Part shown: piece after piece, positions 28,650-38,138 of the stretch
Layout of the letters: every line of letters begins with the position of its first letter
Position numbering within the stretch: position 1 is the first letter of the stretch
NCBI GenBank assembly: GCA_050943595.1
Contig: JBMNPM010000002.1
Span: forward strand, 124,001 to 188,000
From: JAXGXJ01 sp050943595
GTDB lineage: Bacteria > Actinomycetota > Thermoleophilia > RBG-16-64-13
DNA length: 64,000 nt
Reading direction: 5' to 3'
Made by a program: the position numbers and the translations under genes
Notes under the pieces: model-generated
The model's input: only the letters and a program-made list of their open reading frames with translations
Database searches by the model: none
What the model was told of the DNA's origin: nothing

Positions 28650-29165
28650 TCACTCCGCACCGCGGCGATCAAAGTTGGTGCACACTTCCGCCAAGACCCC
28701 GTCCAGCAGGCCGAGGGCATCGTCCTCCTGCATCCCCTTGGCGCACATGACCTCCGAAGCCAAGATCCGTCTGACCTTCTCATACATCTGCTTCTCGCCT
28801 GTGGAGAGGCCTTTGTCGTGATCTCTCACCGCCAGGTTACGAAGGACTCCGGCGATCTCCAGCACATCTCCGCTTCCGATCTTATCCCGGTTGTGCCTGA
28901 TCCGGTGATTCCAGTTGGCCGGCATCGCCGTCGCGTCCTCACGCAGCACGTTCAGAGCCTGTTCCATCGTTTCCTCTGAGCTGACCGCCCGCAGACCCGC
29001 TCTATCCGAGCCGCCTACCGGCACCATGACCGTCATATCTGTGTGGAGCATGCGGATGACGTAATACGAACAGACCCCCTCATCTCGCTCCCGCTCGACG
29101 ATGTCGGCTATGCTACCCGCCCCGTGATGCGGATAGACGACTATATCTCCTATATCGAACATCAT
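28650..29165 (-). CDS. carD: CarD/CdnL-family RNA polymerase-binding regulator
   Basis: Binds the RNA polymerase beta subunit and stabilises open promoter complexes, as for mycobacterial CarD. The N-terminal RID (Tudor-like) domain starts MFDIGDIVVYPHHGAGSIAD. The C-terminal helical DNA-contact domain contains MPANWNHRIRHNRDKIGSGD and the conserved KGLSTGEKQMYEKVRRILAS. 171 residues, typical. It overlaps the disA stop by four bases. Confidence 0.95.
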   Translation of the reverse strand: MMFDIGDIVVYPHHGAGSIADIVERERDEGVCSYYVIRMLHTDMTVMVPVGGSDRAGLRAVSSEETMEQALNVLREDATAMPANWNHRIRHNRDKIGSGDVLEIAGVLRNLAVRDHDKGLSTGEKQMYEKVRRILASEVMCAKGMQEDDALGLLDGVLAEVCTNFDRRGAE

Positions 29166-30244
29166 CCGTACCGCTCAAGTAGGTTTAGCTCGCGAAGGCG
29201 GTTGAGCCCTTCCTTGAGGTCGTGAGCACGGGCCATGGTCATCCCCCGGCAGGCCGCCAGTTCCTCCACCGTGGCATCCAAGATCTCCTCCAGATAGCCG
29301 TAGCGCTCGATGAGACTCTGGATGATGGGCGGAGACAGCCGCGGTATCTTGCGCAGCATACGATAGCCTCGGGGACGCAGATGCGTATCCAAGGCATCAG
29401 AGCTCGATCTGTAACCCAAGAGTTGACCCAGGAGTTCCAGAGACGCCAGGTCCTCAGACCGCAGCGCGCCCAGCGCCTCGCGGGCGCGCTTGAGTCTGTC
29501 GGGGGTGAGGTCCGGCAGATAGTCGGCCAGCACGGCCTCCCTATCGTCACGCACATGGTGCATCATCATCTCGAGTTGCAGTCGGGTGAGGCGGCCCTCT
29601 GTACCCAACTCTATGATGTTGAGTTCGATCTCCTGCGCAATCACCATGACCATCTCCGCCCGCTGTACGACACTCAAGACATCGTGAAGGGTGACCGCGC
29701 CCTCGAATTCGAGCGCCGACAGCAGCGACGACACGTGGTTGAGACGCTCCTTGAACTTCTCGAGCGTATGTAGGGCTTGGTTGGCACTGTCGAGTATGAC
29801 GTGGATGTGTTCCATAATGTAGCGGGTGTCACCGATATAGATGCTCACCACATCGCGCGCCGCCGAGATGGAAATGACCACCGCTCCGATCTGCTTGGCC
29901 ACGCGCTCCGCCGTACGGTGGCGGGTGCCCGTCTCCTGGGATTCAATAGACGCATCGGGCACCAGCTGGACGTTAGCGTAGATAATACGTGTGCCGCTCT
30001 CATTGAGCAGGATGGCCCCGTCCATTTTAGCCAACTCATACAGGAGCATCGGAGAGAGCTCGATGTCGAGAGCAATGCCACCAGAGATCATGGGCCGGAT
30101 TTCATCCTTTTCGGCGAAGACCAACAGACCCCCTGTACGTGCCCGTACTATGTTGTCGATAGCCTGCCTGACGTCGGTCCCAGGGGCCACCATCCGCAGA
30201 GCCTTGATCAGCTTGGTGTCTGTCGATGCCGGCCGTTTACCCAC
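29162..30244 (-). CDS. disA: DNA integrity scanning protein, diadenylate cyclase
   Basis: Makes cyclic di-AMP from two ATP and scans DNA for damage. The N-terminal DAC domain contains KMDGAILLNESGTRIIYANV and the catalytic GTRHRTAERVAKQIGAVVIS (DGA and RHRTA motifs intact). A helical linker (about 150-290) and C-terminal helix-hairpin-helix DNA-binding domain follow (ATVEELAACRGMTMARAHDL). 360 residues, full length. The start overlaps radA by eight bases. Confidence 0.96.
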   Translation of the reverse strand: MGKRPASTDTKLIKALRMVAPGTDVRQAIDNIVRARTGGLLVFAEKDEIRPMISGGIALDIELSPMLLYELAKMDGAILLNESGTRIIYANVQLVPDASIESQETGTRHRTAERVAKQIGAVVISISAARDVVSIYIGDTRYIMEHIHVILDSANQALHTLEKFKERLNHVSSLLSALEFEGAVTLHDVLSVVQRAEMVMVIAQEIELNIIELGTEGRLTRLQLEMMMHHVRDDREAVLADYLPDLTPDRLKRAREALGALRSEDLASLELLGQLLGYRSSSDALDTHLRPRGYRMLRKIPRLSPPIIQSLIERYGYLEEILDATVEELAACRGMTMARAHDLKEGLNRLRELNLLERYG

Positions 30245-31631
30245 GCGCGCTCCTCACTCCCGTCCTGATAACTGCCTGTCCAATATCCGTAATCGCCTCC
30301 AGGTGCACTCCGGCCCGACCGTTTTTCGTGAGCTCGTCCACGTTTCGGGACGGAAGGAAGACCCGGTCGAAGCCTCGACGAGTCAACTCCTGCAGCCGCT
30401 GCTCGGCCTGCAGCACGTAACGCACCCTGCCCGTGAGACTGATCTCCCCAAAAGCCGCCACCCCATGACCCTCATCACCGTCGTGCCACGCGGACACCAC
30501 CGCCAAGGCCACTGCAAGGTCGGCAGCCGGATCCTCTATGACCAATCCCCCTGCAACATTAACAAAGATGTCACATTTGAGGAGTGGGAGGCGGGCACGT
30601 CGGCTGAGAACGGCCACGATCATGGCCAGGCGACTGCGATCGACGCCTCGGGCCACTCGTTGCGGTATAGCCAAACTACTGGGCGCCACCAACGCCTGCA
30701 CCTCGGCCAACAGACAACGGCTCCCCTCCACCACCGGCACGACCGCCGAACCTGAGCGCAGGTCTCCCTCCTCGAGGAAGAGGGAGGAAGGATCAGCCAC
30801 CTCCACCAGCCCCTGCTCGGCCATCTGAAACACCCCCACCTCGTTCGTGGAGCCGAAGCGGTTCTTGACGCCGCGTAGGATACGAAACGGCCGGGCCCTC
30901 TCCCCCTCAAAGGAGAGTACGGCATCGACCATATGCTCAAGCACCCGGGGTCCGGCCAGTTCACCATCCTTAGTAACGTGTCCTACCAGGATCAGGGCGA
31001 TGTCATACGACTTAGCGACACGCACCAAACGCCCGGCGGCGTCGCGGATCTGAACCACCGACCCCGGCGCAGAACCCACGTCGGGAGACCACAGGGTCTG
31101 AATGGAATCGATCACGCACACGGCCGGCCGGTCACGCTCCAGACAGCCCACCACGGCTTCGGTCTGGGTCTCGCTGAGAAGACACAATCCGCTGCGGCCT
31201 CCCTGCAAACGGTCGCTGCGCAACTTCACCTGCGCGGCCGATTCTTCACCCGAAACGAGCAGGGTGAACACACCACCGGCCTCCATACGCAACAATGCCT
31301 GCAGCAGCAGAGTACTCTTTCCGACGCCGGGCTCCCCGCCAAGAAGCACCACCGAGCCGGCCACCAGCCCGCCACCGAGGACCCGGTCCAGTTCACTCAG
31401 TCCGGTACTGATACGGATGTGTTTGCCGGGATCGACCTCGGATAAGATCACAGGCACGGGCGCAGCAGTTGCCGCGCCCGTGCGCCTACCGGTGGACCTA
31501 AATCCCGCCTCTCCACCACCCACCTCTTCGATGATGGTGTTCCAGCGGCTACACCCGGGACACCGGCCTAACCACCTCGCTGATATATAGCCACATTCCC
31601 GACAAACGTAGGACGTCTTAGCCCGTGCCAC
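30237..31631 (-). CDS. radA: DNA repair protein RadA
   Basis: RecA-like ATPase that drives branch migration in recombination. The zinc finger CRECGYISARWLGRCPGCSR opens the protein. The Walker A motif GEPGVGKSTLLLQALLRM, the RadA-specific KNRFG in RGVKNRFGSTNEVGVFQM, and a C-terminal Lon-like domain (GLVIEDPAADLAVALAVVSA) are all present. 464 residues. It follows clpC by 12 bases. Confidence 0.97.
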   Translation of the reverse strand: MARAKTSYVCRECGYISARWLGRCPGCSRWNTIIEEVGGGEAGFRSTGRRTGAATAAPVPVILSEVDPGKHIRISTGLSELDRVLGGGLVAGSVVLLGGEPGVGKSTLLLQALLRMEAGGVFTLLVSGEESAAQVKLRSDRLQGGRSGLCLLSETQTEAVVGCLERDRPAVCVIDSIQTLWSPDVGSAPGSVVQIRDAAGRLVRVAKSYDIALILVGHVTKDGELAGPRVLEHMVDAVLSFEGERARPFRILRGVKNRFGSTNEVGVFQMAEQGLVEVADPSSLFLEEGDLRSGSAVVPVVEGSRCLLAEVQALVAPSSLAIPQRVARGVDRSRLAMIVAVLSRRARLPLLKCDIFVNVAGGLVIEDPAADLAVALAVVSAWHDGDEGHGVAAFGEISLTGRVRYVLQAEQRLQELTRRGFDRVFLPSRNVDELTKNGRAGVHLEAITDIGQAVIRTGVRSARG

Positions 31632-31643
31632 CGGCCGCCCGTC

Positions 31644-34136
31644 CTACGCCGTTTCGTCGCCCACACAAACCTCGACGGCAGCCGGGATAACCTCTGCGAT
31701 AACCAGACGATCGCCCTCGCGCTCCAAGAGAACGGTGCTGCCTTGCGGAAAACGCCCGGCCAGAACTTCATCCGCCAGCAGGTCTTCCACCAGCTGCTGA
31801 ATGGCACGCCGCAACGGGCGCGCGCCCATGGTGGGATCGTAGCCCACATCGGCGAGCAGTTCTTTGGCCGCCGGAGTGAGGGCCAGACCGATCTCACGCT
31901 CCTTGAGTTGCTCTTCGACCCGGCCAATCATGAGCGTCACGATGTCGGCGATCTCTTCCTTGGAAAGCTTGTGGAAGACGATGACTTCGTCCACACGGTT
32001 GAGGAATTCGGGCCGGAAGACCTTTTTCAGCTCCCCAGTAACCCGGGTCTTCATCTCCTCGTAATCAAGCCCACCCTCGGCGACCGCTTCTCCAAAGCCC
32101 AACGTCTGGCCTTTAGAGATAATCGATGCACCGATGTTGGAGGTCATGATGATGATGGTGTTACGGAAGTCGACCGTGCGCCCCTGCGCGTCGGTCAACC
32201 GGCCGTCTTCCAGGATCTGCAGCAAGATGTTGAAGACATCGGGGTGAGCCTTCTCAATCTCATCCAACAGAACTACGGAGTAGGGCCGCCGCCGCACCGA
32301 CTCGGTCAACTGGCCACCCTCATCGTACCCTACATACCCGGGAGGTGACCCCACCAGACGGCTGACGGCATGCTTCTCCATGAACTCCGACATGTCGACC
32401 TGGATGAGCGCCGATTCTTCACCGAACAGGAACTCCGCAAGTGTGCGGGCCAGCTCGGTCTTGCCCACGCCCGACGGGCCCAGGAATATGAACGAGCCAC
32501 CGGGCCGGTGTGGATCCTTGAGCCCGGCCCGCGAACGACGGATAGCACGCGATACCGAGCGGACAGCCTCATCCTGTCCGATGACACGTTTGTGCAGGGC
32601 ATCCTCCATACGCAGCAGCCGGTGTGTCTCGGCTTCGGTGAGTTTGGTGACCGGGATGCCGGTCCACATAGCGGTGATCTCACTGATCTCCTCTTCACCG
32701 ATGGAGATCTCCGCGGCCTGGTCTGACGCCTGCCACTTCTCCTCGAGTTCGCGGCGCTGGTTTATGAGCTTCCGTTCGCGGTCACGCAGCGCGGCGGCCT
32801 TCTCGAAGTCCTGTACCTCGATGGCCCCCTCCTTCTCCCGGCGCACCTCAAGGATGACATCTTCGACCTCTCTCAGGTCGGGAGAAGTGCACATGTTCTG
32901 GATGCGCTTGCGCGACGCAGCCTCGTCGACCAGGTCGATGGCCTTATCGGGCAGAAAACGGTCGCTTATGTAGCGGTCGGCTAGATAGGCGGCGGCCTCC
33001 AGGGCCTCATCGGTAATACGGAGGTGATGATGAGCCTCGTAGCGCTCACGTAGGCCGGCAAGGATGTGCTTGGTCTCCTCGACGCTCGGCTCCTTGACCG
33101 TGATCTTTTGGAAGCGGCGCTCGAGTGCAGCGTCTTTGGCCAGATGCTTGCGATACTCATCCTGGGTGGTAGCACCAATGGTCTGGATCTCTCCACGTGC
33201 CAAAGCCGGTTTGAGGATAGAGGCTGCGTCGATGGCCCCTTCGGCCGCCCCGGCGCCCACCAGGTTGTGAATCTCGTCGATGAAGAGGATGATGTCGCCG
33301 CGTTCGGCAATCTCTTTCATAACCTTCTTCAGCCGTTCTTCGAACTCACCCCTGTACTTAGAGCCGGCCACGAGGGCACCTAGATCAAGTGTGTAGACCT
33401 GTTTGTCCTTGAGTAGGCCGGGCACATCGTTCTTAGCGATACGCTGAGCCAGACCCTCCACCACCGCCGTCTTACCCACTCCCGGCTCTCCCACGAGCAC
33501 GGGGTTGTTCTTGGTACGCCGCGACAGTATCTGCATGACCCGCTCGATCTCGATCTGCCGCCCAATGACAGGATCGAGCTTGCTCTCTTCGGCATACTTG
33601 GTGAGGTTGCGGCCGAACTGGTCGAGGACCTTGGAGCCCTTGCGCTCTTTGCCTTCGCCGGCACCCGCTTCCGCTGCGGCACGTGACTGTTTGCGGGCCG
33701 GGCCCGCCAACATACGCATGACCTCCTGGCGAACACAGTCTGCGTCGACGTCCATCTCGGCCAGGATGCGGGCCGCTACGCCCTCGCTCTCCCGCACCAG
33801 GCCGAGCAGGATGTGTTCCGTGCCGATATAGTTATGCCCCAGTGATAGCGCCTCACGCAGCGCCAGTTCGAGCACCTTCTTGGCTCGAGGCGTAAAGGGA
33901 ATCTGGCCCGCCGGGCCGTGCTCTCCCTCGCCTACGATGCGGGTCACCTCGTTGCGCACTTCCTCGAGGCCCACTTCCAGGCCTCCCAGCACTTTTGCCG
34001 CTACACCGTCGGACTCACGCAGCAGTCCGAGGAGTAGGTGCTCCGTTCCGATATAGTTGTGCCGCAGACCTCTCGCCTCATCTTGGGAGAGAACCACGAC
34101 CTGCCTGGCCCTTTCAGTAAATCTCTCGAACATCAT
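31644..34136 (-). CDS. clpC: ClpC AAA+ unfoldase
   Basis: Hsp100 ATPase that unfolds proteins for ClpP. Two N-terminal Clp repeats (RQVVVLSQDEARGLRHNYIG and ALREALSLGHNYIGTEHILL) precede AAA module 1 (GEPGVGKTAVVEGLAQRI). The middle domain contains a UVR motif (EKEGAIEVQDFEKAAALRDR), and AAA module 2 has GPSGVGKTELARTLAEFLFG. 830 residues, full length. In Firmicutes ClpC works with McsA/McsB, whose genes lie immediately upstream here. Confidence 0.97.
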   Translation of the reverse strand: MMFERFTERARQVVVLSQDEARGLRHNYIGTEHLLLGLLRESDGVAAKVLGGLEVGLEEVRNEVTRIVGEGEHGPAGQIPFTPRAKKVLELALREALSLGHNYIGTEHILLGLVRESEGVAARILAEMDVDADCVRQEVMRMLAGPARKQSRAAAEAGAGEGKERKGSKVLDQFGRNLTKYAEESKLDPVIGRQIEIERVMQILSRRTKNNPVLVGEPGVGKTAVVEGLAQRIAKNDVPGLLKDKQVYTLDLGALVAGSKYRGEFEERLKKVMKEIAERGDIILFIDEIHNLVGAGAAEGAIDAASILKPALARGEIQTIGATTQDEYRKHLAKDAALERRFQKITVKEPSVEETKHILAGLRERYEAHHHLRITDEALEAAAYLADRYISDRFLPDKAIDLVDEAASRKRIQNMCTSPDLREVEDVILEVRREKEGAIEVQDFEKAAALRDRERKLINQRRELEEKWQASDQAAEISIGEEEISEITAMWTGIPVTKLTEAETHRLLRMEDALHKRVIGQDEAVRSVSRAIRRSRAGLKDPHRPGGSFIFLGPSGVGKTELARTLAEFLFGEESALIQVDMSEFMEKHAVSRLVGSPPGYVGYDEGGQLTESVRRRPYSVVLLDEIEKAHPDVFNILLQILEDGRLTDAQGRTVDFRNTIIIMTSNIGASIISKGQTLGFGEAVAEGGLDYEEMKTRVTGELKKVFRPEFLNRVDEVIVFHKLSKEEIADIVTLMIGRVEEQLKEREIGLALTPAAKELLADVGYDPTMGARPLRRAIQQLVEDLLADEVLAGRFPQGSTVLLEREGDRLVIAEVIPAAVEVCVGDETA

Positions 34137-34147
34137 GCCTTCCCCTC

Positions 34148-35167
34148 TTACCGCACATACGCGCCCGCGAAGACCTTACGCAGCACGCCGGCTCGGATGG
34201 TATCTATCTCAGGATCTTCCATGTTGCGGAGGTTGCCTCCCATATGGGCCACGATCACATACGCCGGCTGCAGCTCCTGTATCAGGGTGAACGGCGTACA
34301 CTCGTCCATGCCCGGCACCTCCACCAACCCGAGGTCCAGGCCAACCTCCACAGCAGATATCACATTGACGGCCTCAATGAAGGAGACGTTCCAGGCATGC
34401 TGTCCCATGCCTAGAGCCCGGCCGACATGGTCCTTCACCTGCGTAGGATCCGACCGGAAGAGCATCTTTCTCACCGACTGTTCCTTCTCCACGATGTTGT
34501 TCGCAACCTCTTCTACAAGCCCAAGGGTCTCCATCTCCGATATCCCCCGGCAGCCCAGATTCGACACCTGGATTACACCGCCGGCGCCTCCCCACAAGGG
34601 AACAAGGCCCACACCGGACCCAAAGAACTCAAAGACGACTCCCGGTAGACGACCGGTAGCGGCCAAAGCCGGGACCTGGAGGGTCACGTAGGCCCGCAGC
34701 CCGCTACCGGCCTGCTCCGGATGGGAAGCGACGTACCCCCAGTATGTATCGAAGGCCCACGGGGTCATCAGTTCCAGCCGATCATCGAGCACACTGAGGA
34801 GCGTCCACAATTCCGACAGGTGGTCTCCCACCCGAAAGCCCAGCAGGCGCACATGGCTGTCGCCGTTGATCTCCAGGGAGGCCTCTCCTTCTTCCCAGAC
34901 GGCGAAATCCCTCCCCGGGCCTGAGCCGTAGGCAAAGCGTGGAGTCATGAGACCACGTTCTACAAAGTGGGTCAGCTCGACAGCTGAGATTTCTTGCAGG
35001 TCGTACACCTTCCAGCGTCCGCCCTCAGGCGAAGCCTCGAGGGCATCCACGATCTCTTCGCGCGCCTCCTCGAGAGCATCAGCATCTTCAGCGTGGGGAA
35101 AGCGTCTGCCGGCGAGATTGCGGGCCAGAGAAAGGCCGGATGCCGTGAGGGTCGACGGACTCATCAC
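34148..35167 (-). CDS. mcsB: McsB-like protein arginine kinase, active site altered
   Basis: By position and overall pattern this is McsB, the guanido-kinase fold enzyme that marks proteins with phosphoarginine for ClpCP. Recognisable segments are SLARNLAGRRFPHAED, SHPEQAGSGLRAYVTLQVPA and the C-terminal INTIRAG-like DPEIDTIRAGVLRKVF. Key motifs differ from the family as I know it: SSRIRLARN has become ASGLSLARN, losing two nucleotide-binding Arg. NEEDHLR has become NGDSHVR, and the Cys of the TxCPTN-like motif is His (ASHPEQ). It may be inactive or work differently. 339 residues; ATGA overlap with mcsA. Confidence 0.85.
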   Translation of the reverse strand: MMSPSTLTASGLSLARNLAGRRFPHAEDADALEEAREEIVDALEASPEGGRWKVYDLQEISAVELTHFVERGLMTPRFAYGSGPGRDFAVWEEGEASLEINGDSHVRLLGFRVGDHLSELWTLLSVLDDRLELMTPWAFDTYWGYVASHPEQAGSGLRAYVTLQVPALAATGRLPGVVFEFFGSGVGLVPLWGGAGGVIQVSNLGCRGISEMETLGLVEEVANNIVEKEQSVRKMLFRSDPTQVKDHVGRALGMGQHAWNVSFIEAVNVISAVEVGLDLGLVEVPGMDECTPFTLIQELQPAYVIVAHMGGNLRNMEDPEIDTIRAGVLRKVFAGAYVR

Positions 35168-35748
35168 GCCTCCTCATCTACACGGCCCACAGCCTGGTCG
35201 GCCAGCTGAGCCAAGCGGTCCCGCACACCAGCTGCTTCTTCAAACCTCTCCGTCTCCACGAGTTCTCGTAGCATGCGCTTGAGGCGCGCTACTTCGTAAC
35301 TCAGGGTCCTTTCCTCAGTGTCACCGTGGGGAACCTTGCCCATATACTCCTCGGGATCCCCGCCACGGAGCATCGTCTCCAGTTGCTTAGCAAAGACCTG
35401 GTAACACACAGGACACCCCAGCAGTCCTGTCTCTCTAAGGTCGGCCGAGGTAGTACCACATACAGCGCAGACACAGTTCTCTTCCTGCCCGGCATCCACG
35501 CCGGGAGCCTGTACGTGCTTGGCGGTCTTGGCCATGTGATGGAAAGCCGAGGGAGCCGCGACTATGAAGGCTATACCCTCCGTCTGATCTCCCAGCGTCT
35601 CCGCGCAGGACCGGCACAGGAGGATATGCGTGACGGCGCCGCGCTGCACTTTCAGCAGATGAATGACGGCTCCCTCTTCCCCGCATATAGTGCAGGCGGA
35701 AAAACCGTCTCTATCGATAGCAAAGTCGGGTGAGTCGTCTGCGAACAC
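35164..35748 (-). CDS. mcsA: McsA-like zinc-finger/UVR protein
   Basis: Activator or adaptor partner of McsB and ClpC in the protein quality-control system. Four CxxC pairs are visible: CTIC, CRSC, CAVC and CPVC, forming two treble-clef-like zinc sites. A C-terminal UVR motif (RELVETERFEEAAGVRDRLA) matches the one in ClpC. The start is GTG at 35748, five bases after an AGGAGG site; the open frame extends 55 codons further but without support. 194 residues. No ctsR gene precedes it, unlike in Firmicutes. Confidence 0.88.
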   Translation of the reverse strand: MFADDSPDFAIDRDGFSACTICGEEGAVIHLLKVQRGAVTHILLCRSCAETLGDQTEGIAFIVAAPSAFHHMAKTAKHVQAPGVDAGQEENCVCAVCGTTSADLRETGLLGCPVCYQVFAKQLETMLRGGDPEEYMGKVPHGDTEERTLSYEVARLKRMLRELVETERFEEAAGVRDRLAQLADQAVGRVDEEA

Positions 35749-35921
35749 CCGCACCTCCTCACACCATGACCGGTCTACCCGGTAGTCCTGCGGCCTAGCG
35801 GCCCATAAGGTAGGGGGTTGATCGGTCGGCCGTCGTGCCGGGGAACGTTCTGAAATAAGCTGCAAAACACCTATAGTTGCGTTGCAAAGTGTAGCATAAC
35901 GGACACAAGGCACAGACCCTA

Positions 35922-35956
35922 CCGCGGTCCGGCAGGCGGCTCCCGCCGGACCGCGG
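35922..35956. terminator. Strong GC hairpin between mcsA and lysS
   Basis: CCGCGGTCCGGC (35922-35933) pairs perfectly with GCCGGACCGCGG (35945-35956) across an 11-base loop. It lies 8 bases beyond the lysS stop on the minus strand. No clear T-run follows on the minus strand, so it may work with Rho or as an RNA 3' end stabiliser. It separates the lysS group from the mcsA operon. Confidence 0.6.
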
Positions 35957-35963
35957 CAATCTC

Positions 35964-37505
35964 TTATTTCTCGGGACGCAGTTGCGGGAAGAGAATGACG
36001 TCGCGTATCGACTCCAGACCCAAGAGAAGCATGGCCAACCGGTCGATACCTATGCCCAAACCGCCCGCCGGAGGCATACCGTACTCCAGCGCTCGCAGAA
36101 AATCTTCGTCGAGAACGTGGGCCTCTTCGTCCCCGGCCTCTTTGTTACGCGCCTGCTCTTCGAAACGCCGCCGCTGATCAAGCGGGTCGTTGAGTTCGGA
36201 GAAGGCGTTGCCCATCTCCTTGCCGCCGATGATGGGCTGGAAACGCTCCACAATGAGCGGGTCGCCCGGGCTGCATTTGGCCAAGGGGCTGAGTTCGAGG
36301 GGATAGTCGATGGCGAAGGTAGGCTGGATGAGCGTGGGCCAGACGGCGTGCTTGAGGGCCTTGTCCACCAACATGGCGAAGGTGTAACGCTTCTCCACTT
36401 CGATGCCGCGCTCGATCAGGACCTGCTTCGCCTGCTGCGGATCGGCCCGCATGGAGGCCAAGGAGAGACCCAACGTCTCCTGCAGCAAGGAGTCGACGGT
36501 CCGACGGGGCCACGGAGGCTTCAGCTCGATGGTCTGCCCACCCGCCGTGATCTCGGTGGTCCCAAGCACCTCCTCCGCCAGAGCAGCGATCATATCCTCG
36601 ACCAGTTCCATGATGGCGTTGTAGTCCACGTAGGCCCAGTACAACTCCATCATGGTGAACTCGGGGTTGTGCACCAACGATATGCCTTCGTTACGAAAGT
36701 TCTTTCCTATCTCAAAGATGCGGTCGAATCCGCCCACCAGAAGCCGCTTGAGATAGAGTTCCGGGGCAATGCGCAGGTACAGATCAGTATCGAGGGCGTT
36801 GTGATGAGTAACGAACGGCCGCGCCAACGCGCCTCCCGGAAGAGGCTGGAGAACGGGGGTCTCAACCTCCACGAACCCGCGGTCCTCAAGGTAGCGTCTC
36901 ATGGCCGACACGATGCGGCCCCGCCCCCGCAATTGCCGGGCCACCTCAGGATTGCTCACCAGGTCGATGTAGCGCTGCCGGTAGCGCGTCTCGCGGTCCT
37001 GCAAACCATGCCACTTCTCAGGCAAAGGCCGCAGGGACTTGGTCAGCAGAGTCCACGAGGCCGCAGCCAGCGTGAGCTCCCCCCTGCGGGTACGGAAGAC
37101 GTGGCCTTCACAGCCGATGATGTCGCCTATGTCGATATCGGCCAGTAGAGCGAAGGAACTCTCCCCTAGAGAGTCGACATTACCGTAGACCTGGAGATCA
37201 TCCCAGCCATCACGTAAGGTGAGAAACACGGCCCTGCCGTGGTTCCGGCGGGACATCACCCGACCGGCTATGCGGTAGCGGGTCTCCTCATCCTTGTCCT
37301 CCGGTCCGGGCTCGGGATGGAGGCGCCGGATTTCAGCCGGGCTGGTACGTGCGCCGTAACTCCTGGCGTAGAGCTCTACGCCCTGCTCGCGCAGCCGGTC
37401 CATCTTAGCCAGACGATCGCGCTCCCATTCGGGCATGTTGGCGGACTCCACCCCCTGCTCCATATGTTGCGACATGACTTCGTCCGTATCGTGACCGGTC
37501 GACAT
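35964..37505 (-). CDS. lysS: Lysyl-tRNA synthetase, class II
   Basis: Charges tRNA-Lys. The N-terminal OB-fold includes AGRVMSRRNHGRAVFLTLRD. Class II motif 2 is FEIGKNFRNEGISLVHNPEF then TMMELYWAY; motif 3 is GGLGIGIDRLAMLLLG near the C-terminus. About 513 residues. ATG at 37505 is preferred because GGAAGGT lies just upstream; an in-frame ATG at 37520 immediately follows the greA stop and is the alternative. lysS next to greA and coaX/nad genes is an actinobacteria-like neighbourhood. Confidence 0.95.
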   Translation of the reverse strand: MSTGHDTDEVMSQHMEQGVESANMPEWERDRLAKMDRLREQGVELYARSYGARTSPAEIRRLHPEPGPEDKDEETRYRIAGRVMSRRNHGRAVFLTLRDGWDDLQVYGNVDSLGESSFALLADIDIGDIIGCEGHVFRTRRGELTLAAASWTLLTKSLRPLPEKWHGLQDRETRYRQRYIDLVSNPEVARQLRGRGRIVSAMRRYLEDRGFVEVETPVLQPLPGGALARPFVTHHNALDTDLYLRIAPELYLKRLLVGGFDRIFEIGKNFRNEGISLVHNPEFTMMELYWAYVDYNAIMELVEDMIAALAEEVLGTTEITAGGQTIELKPPWPRRTVDSLLQETLGLSLASMRADPQQAKQVLIERGIEVEKRYTFAMLVDKALKHAVWPTLIQPTFAIDYPLELSPLAKCSPGDPLIVERFQPIIGGKEMGNAFSELNDPLDQRRRFEEQARNKEAGDEEAHVLDEDFLRALEYGMPPAGGLGIGIDRLAMLLLGLESIRDVILFPQLRPEK

Positions 37506-37520
37506 CGGTGTACCTTCCAT

Positions 37521-38003
37521 CTAAGACATTTTCCCGATGGAGACGATCTCGTACGTGAGAGATCCTACCGGGACACTCACCGTCACTACGTCCCCCACCT
37601 GTTTGCCGAGAATGGCCTGGCCGACGGGCGATTCGTTGGAGAGCCGGCCCTTGGCGGGATCGGCTTCGGCGGAACCCACCAGCGTATAGATACGAACCTC
37701 ATCGGCCTCCTGGTCGCGCAGGGTCACCGTGCTACCCACGCCCACCCGGTCGCTCTCGATCTCAGAGTCCTTGATAACACGCGCCCGACGGAGCCTCTCC
37801 TCCAAAACGCTGATGCGATATTCGATCATGGCCTGCTCGTTCTTAGCATCGTCGTATTCAGAGTTCTCCGATATATCCCCGAATTCCCGCGCCTGGCGAA
37901 TACGTTCGGCGACTTCATCACGCTTGACGGTGGACAGCAGATCAATCTCATCCTGGAGCTGCTTGAGGCCGTCCGGTGTGAGGATTACTTCTTTCTGAGA
38001 CAC
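37521..38003 (-). CDS. greA: Transcription elongation factor GreA
   Basis: Stimulates RNA cleavage by backtracked RNA polymerase. The N-terminal coiled coil (LKQLQDEIDLLSTVKRDEVA, then DISENSEYDDAKNEQAMIEY) carries the conserved acidic tip DxxENxEYxxAK. The C-terminal FKBP-like domain has VGSAEADPAKGRLSNESPVG. 160 residues. GTG at 38003 follows GGAGG by seven bases, a strong site. Confidence 0.96.
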   Translation of the reverse strand: MSQKEVILTPDGLKQLQDEIDLLSTVKRDEVAERIRQAREFGDISENSEYDDAKNEQAMIEYRISVLEERLRRARVIKDSEIESDRVGVGSTVTLRDQEADEVRIYTLVGSAEADPAKGRLSNESPVGQAILGKQVGDVVTVSVPVGSLTYEIVSIGKMS

Positions 38004-38138
38004 TGATTACCCTCCTTTTGAGAGCGCCGAGCAGCTGCCGGAAACCGAAGCATAGCGAAACATCCCCCTTCGACAGCCTACAGGGCGGAACCGACCCCAA
38101 AATTAGCGTGGTAGTATACGGGGACCTCTATGGACCTG

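Noticed and set aside
35811..35920. CtsR or CIRCE operator before mcsA
   Set aside because: The TTGCAACGCAAC region is suggestive but does not match the GGTCAAA tandem of CtsR or the CIRCE consensus.
35982..37148. 388-codon frame on the plus strand opposite lysS
   Set aside because: It is antisense to a clear lysyl-tRNA synthetase and shows no protein-family motifs; high GC content keeps antisense frames open by chance.
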